A stretch of DNA of 64,000 nucleotides, taken from the NCBI GenBank assembly GCA_011109175.1, contig RDEW01000001.1:1316360-1380359 (forward strand), written 5' to 3'. The notes beneath the pieces are model-generated. The model saw only the letters and a program-made list of their open reading frames with translations. It made no database searches and was not told the DNA's origin. A program made the translations under genes and the position numbers. Of the stretch, positions 60,616-64,000 are shown piece by piece. The stretch is from Dicyema japonicum. Lineage: Eukaryota; Dicyemida; Rhombozoa; Dicyemidae. Positions within the stretch are counted from its first letter, which is position 1. The number at the start of each line of letters is the position of its first letter.

Positions 60616-62141
60616 TTTACCGCTCAAAATAATATATTTTATAATTATTTTAAAATAAAAATTAATTATTTATTAGTTCAAATTATAATCATAAAATTGT
60701 CAGTCTAATTGACCTCTCAATTTAATCCTTCTTTCCCATCCTCGACCAGTCTGCAATCTGAAATAGCGAGTTTTGGATCCTCAATCTGTGGGGGCAAATT
60801 TGATTTTTCTTTCGATCAGCGGTAGAGCCGCCGAATCATGTAAAAACAAAATAAACCCACATCTCTTCAAATTATGATAAAAGAGGACAAAAATATAGCA
60901 AAAACATCGTGGCCCGTTGTGTAATATCGACATCACTTAATAAATAAATTAACTTTTCCGCGATTATTTCTTCAGATGTGTTTATGTAAATACTTAGAAT
61001 AATTTTCTTGTGTGTCTGTTGTTCACAAAATTACTTGTTCGAGGTTTCGTTTAGGCTACGTCCACAAATTCTCCACGTTTTGAGTGCAGATTGAAAATAA
61101 AATTTAAAAATGATTTGAAATTAAAAGGAAGCGACTGACGCACTATGTTCTGGGTTTTTCTTAATTGGAGACCGGTATCTTGTCCTCTATATATTGTTAT
61201 TATATCTTATTTTTCAATTGGAGATCAATTTTTCGTATTTTTTGATTTCATGATAAAAAGATCACTTTGATAGGCTATTGAAATGAAATTCTAAACACAT
61301 ATGAACAGATCCATGTGATCTACAATGAATGGGAAATCTCCAAGACTTATTTTTTGAAAAAAACGAATTGTTAAGTTTTTCATTATTTTCAAAAAAGTGA
61401 TCAGAGATTTTTAAATTTTCCAAAAAAATGAAAATAGTAAACTCAAGTCATATTAGTCGAGTTAAAAAGCAATAGGCGGTTAATTTCCTATCAGATAAAG
61501 CAAGTTTGTCCAGCAGTTGCTAACTTTTCCTTTTTGGCTATGCAAAATAAGTAAAATAAATAGTCGGGAATGGATGAACTAAGACATAATTTTTGTTCAG
61601 GGTTATTCAATATTAGTCTGGTACTATGTGACTACTTGAATTGAAGTTTTTTTGTTTGTTTCTTCTGTCCCTTTTAGCTCCAGAGAGCTTGAATTGTTGA
61701 TTGCATCATGTAGTTCACCATCTCTGCCAGATATAATCCTAAATTGAAAAATTATTATATTCAAAAAGGACCATCCAGAGAAGTTCCCTATGGACGGCAT
61801 TTCCTTAAAGTCAGAGCATGTGAAGATTGCTGAGGGAGGCCGGGATTACCTGAATTTTTTCATTCTAGGTATGACGGTGGTTTTCTGGTTCAATCAATTT
61901 AATAATAAATATGTTGAATTTAATATATTCGTTTTGTTCACTAAAAAAATCAGACGTGATTTAAATATCAGAGTTAATGAATTTTTCCAAACTAAGTAAT
62001 CACATGTGCAACCAAATTAGTAAACAACTTTACAAAAAAGAGTAAAACAAAAGGGGGTCTCGATTTTAACTCCGAAATAAAATATGTAGATAATATAAAA
62101 AATCAATTTTAATCAAATTCACAAAAAAATTAAAATAAAAT
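60616..62141. other. Intergenic region between ZGRF1 and IGHMBP2
   Basis: Very AT-rich. The only recognised item is the LINE 3'-end repeat at 61590-61980. It must contain the ZGRF1 promoter. Confidence 0.5.
61590..61980 (+). repeat. LINE 3'-end repeat (copy 2)
   Basis: Matches 41090-41490: TAGTTCACCATCTCTG, GGACGGCATTTCCTTAAAGT, GCCGGGATTACCTGAATTTT. Diverged and non-coding apart from chance frames. Confidence 0.65.
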
Positions 62142-64000
62142 TTATTTTCTTTTACGTTTATTAGCAAGATTTTCAATTTTGTTGGAAATTAATTTTCTCA
62201 CCTTTTCTCTGCTTTCCAGGGTTTTCCGCGATGGCTGAGGTTTAATGGGGATCGGCGGAAGGGTGTGGGAGACACATCCGTGAACCTCTGGGAGTCTATG
62301 AGGGAAGCAGAAGACCGATCGACAGCGCTTGCAGCAGTTACTGATAACAGTCGTCTTCCTCTCACATCCAGCAAAGTTACAAGTCTCATTGATTTTAAAA
62401 ATATCCTCGCACGTGTCAATGCTTTTATTACTGGATTTCTTATTTTTACGTTTATTCGCGATTTTTCAACAACATAATCATCTTGTCCGTTTTCACAATT
62501 CGTGTTCTCCACTTCTATCGACTCTAATCTTAGATCCTCAAATCTCAGTGGTCGATTATCACCATAAGGGTGATCAGGAAAAGCACATGCGTTCTCTAAA
62601 GTAGGCTCTTTGGTTCTGTTACTTTGCTTTAACTCCGACTTCGTGAAAAGGGTGACATTTTTGTCCCCGCTCTTCGCAGGCTCAGACATTTGGTTTAGGA
62701 AGTCGTTCCCCAAAGTAGGATCTTGAGTTATGTTACTCTGCTTAAACTCAGGCTTCGTGAAAATGGTGACTTTTTTGTCTCCGCCCTTCGCAGGCTCAGA
62801 CACGTGGCTTAGGCAGTCGTAGTCGTCCAGAATCTGAAGTTAATAAGAGAGCAAACTTTATAAATGATCTTCCTCTTCCATTTAGTTAAAACACCTGGGA
62901 ACTCGTATTCGGCCCCCTTTTCGGCGACGGATGATATGATTCGTTCTATACTTTGACGGAAATTTTGGTTGTGGCTCGTTTTCCGTGGTTTTTCTGGAAG
63001 TAAAGGAACGCAGTAATTTTCTAAAATAACTGGAATCAAACGATCGAGGTCAAAATCGTCAGGATAAAAGCAGATGTCCGCGTTTTTACGAATATATTTC
63101 ACCAAGTTTTCGAGAAACGAAATAGATTGTTTACTTAGTGTATAAGAATCCATCACAAGGATTAACAGTCTCCGAGCACGTGTTAATGCCACATTTACCC
63201 TCCTGAAATCCCCCAGGAAGCCCACAGAATCTAGAATGAAGACTGACAATACCGTCTTTGCTAGATCTGACAAATGAAATGATGATCACTTCCTTCTCTC
63301 GCCCCTGAAAGGAGTCCACGGAGCTTATTTCAATCTCTTTCAACGAGATCAGAGTCTTTCTGATCATATCGACCTGTCCCCGGTAGAATGAGATCACTCC
63401 AACGAGGCTCTGATCCACCCCTGAGGATATCAGCCTCGTGACACACTTCGCCACGAGATCAGCCTCCCCAGTGTTACACTTTGATGTCTCCCCTAGGTCA
63501 TCCTCATAGAGCCCATTATTGGAGGTATCAACGACCACAAGTGCTGAAGAGGTAAGATCGGTCTCTTCAACTTGGGGTAAGTCACTAATCATGAGAACAA
63601 GATAACACCATAAAAGATGAGACATCACGGAATCGTCCGCGATCATTTCGCTACCGTAAAACTCGTTCGACGAAAATCCCATGATTTTCTGGTGCATTCT
63701 GTACTGAGTGGTTAGCTTTTGGTAAGTTCGGGATACATTTTACTCAGCCTATCCATCAGAGAAATCCTCAGCTCCTCAGCTCTTACAAATTCCTCAAAAA
63801 ACTACTCTTCTGAAAAAACCGTCGGCGGTAGTTGATTGCAATCACCAGCGAGGATGAATTTCTTGGCCAGAGGCAGGGCAACCCAGGAAAGCGCCTCCAT
63901 AGCCTGCAATCAGTCCCCAGGAAACCTGACTGCTCTCATCTACTACTGCAAGATCAAAGAACTCGTTCCCAAACCCAGAGATCGAAGCCACGCTAGCTAA
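62142..64000 (-). CDS. IGHMBP2: IGHMBP2/SMUBP2 helicase, 3' part (runs off the window)
   Basis: Ribosome-associated 5'-3' RNA/DNA helicase. The 5' end lies beyond 64000. Seen: motif II DLAVVDESSQ, then a 22-nt intron, AMEALSWVALPLAKKFILAG, motif III GDCNQLPPT, a 24-nt intron, LRISLMDRLSKMYPE, QYRMHQKIMGFSSNEFY, SVDSFQGREKEVIIISFVRS (V) and RRVNVALTRARR (VI). The R3H region follows (FRQSIERIISSVAEKGAEYE), then a C-terminal AN1 zinc finger: TCNFAGCERKT, NCCKRCRSVFCFPHRLPEVH, GC, and a stop at 62142-62144. Helicase-R3H-AN1 is diagnostic of IGHMBP2. One base is missing near 63719-63730, between YPE and the QKLTTQYR block. A 2-copy block, MSEPAK..DK plus LFTKSELKQSN, lies in the 62.6-62.8 kb linker. 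Confidence 0.93.

Overview
This window looks like nuclear DNA of a very compact, AT-rich metazoan with a standard genetic code. The genes are animal-type (BRCA1, NCAPD2, PRPF6, SEC16, GCN1, DDX18, ABHD4/5, ZGRF1, IGHMBP2 and a carbonic-anhydrase-related protein). Their reading frames join across very small GT..AG introns, mostly 20-27 nt with a few of 28-39 nt. Introns this small in an animal are a known hallmark of dicyemid mesozoans (Dicyema and relatives), so a dicyemid is my best guess. This rests on intron size and gene content, not on a database match.

Layout. 1-9.5 kb is repeat-rich and gene-free: decayed non-LTR retrotransposons, a ~0.3-kb repeat present as two inverted copies, degenerate satellite-like DNA and tRNA-derived SINEs. 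9.6-11.6 kb (+) holds a SEC16-like gene. 12.1-20.8 kb (-) holds one very long GCN1 gene that ends tail-to-tail with the SEC16 side. 21-25 kb (-) holds an acidic protein of unknown function and an unidentified multi-exon gene between LINE scraps. 25.0-26.9 kb (-) holds a compact BRCA1 homologue (RING plus two BRCT domains). 27-29.5 kb holds LINE, SINE and hAT-like relics. 29.6-30.6 kb (+) holds a secreted carbonic-anhydrase-related protein that lacks all three zinc histidines. 31.6-34.7 kb (+) holds PRPF6. 36.5-41.0 kb (+) holds condensin subunit NCAPD2, with an assembly-type duplication beside the only N in the window. 41-49.7 kb is a transposon field: two RTE-like LINE copies in opposite orientation, one split by a 904-bp foldback-like element with 21-bp iterons in its inverted repeats and a TA target duplication, followed by a dead hAT-like transposase. 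50.3-52.0 kb (-) holds DDX18/HAS1. 54.5-55.6 kb (-) holds an ABHD4/5-type hydrolase. 57.5-60.6 kb (-) holds ZGRF1. 62.1-64.0 kb (-) holds the 3' part of IGHMBP2, which continues beyond the window.

The genes are housekeeping and genome-maintenance genes: translation stress (GCN1), splicing (PRPF6), rRNA processing (DDX18), ER exit sites (SEC16), chromosome condensation (NCAPD2), DNA repair (BRCA1, ZGRF1) and RNA/DNA helicase function (IGHMBP2). I see no operon logic. Gene islands are separated and often bracketed by copies of the same dispersed repeats. Four genes each need one extra nucleotide to keep a conserved frame, always in the same direction, which points to deletion-type consensus errors in a draft assembly. 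The most novel item is the foldback-like element at 46.9-47.8 kb.
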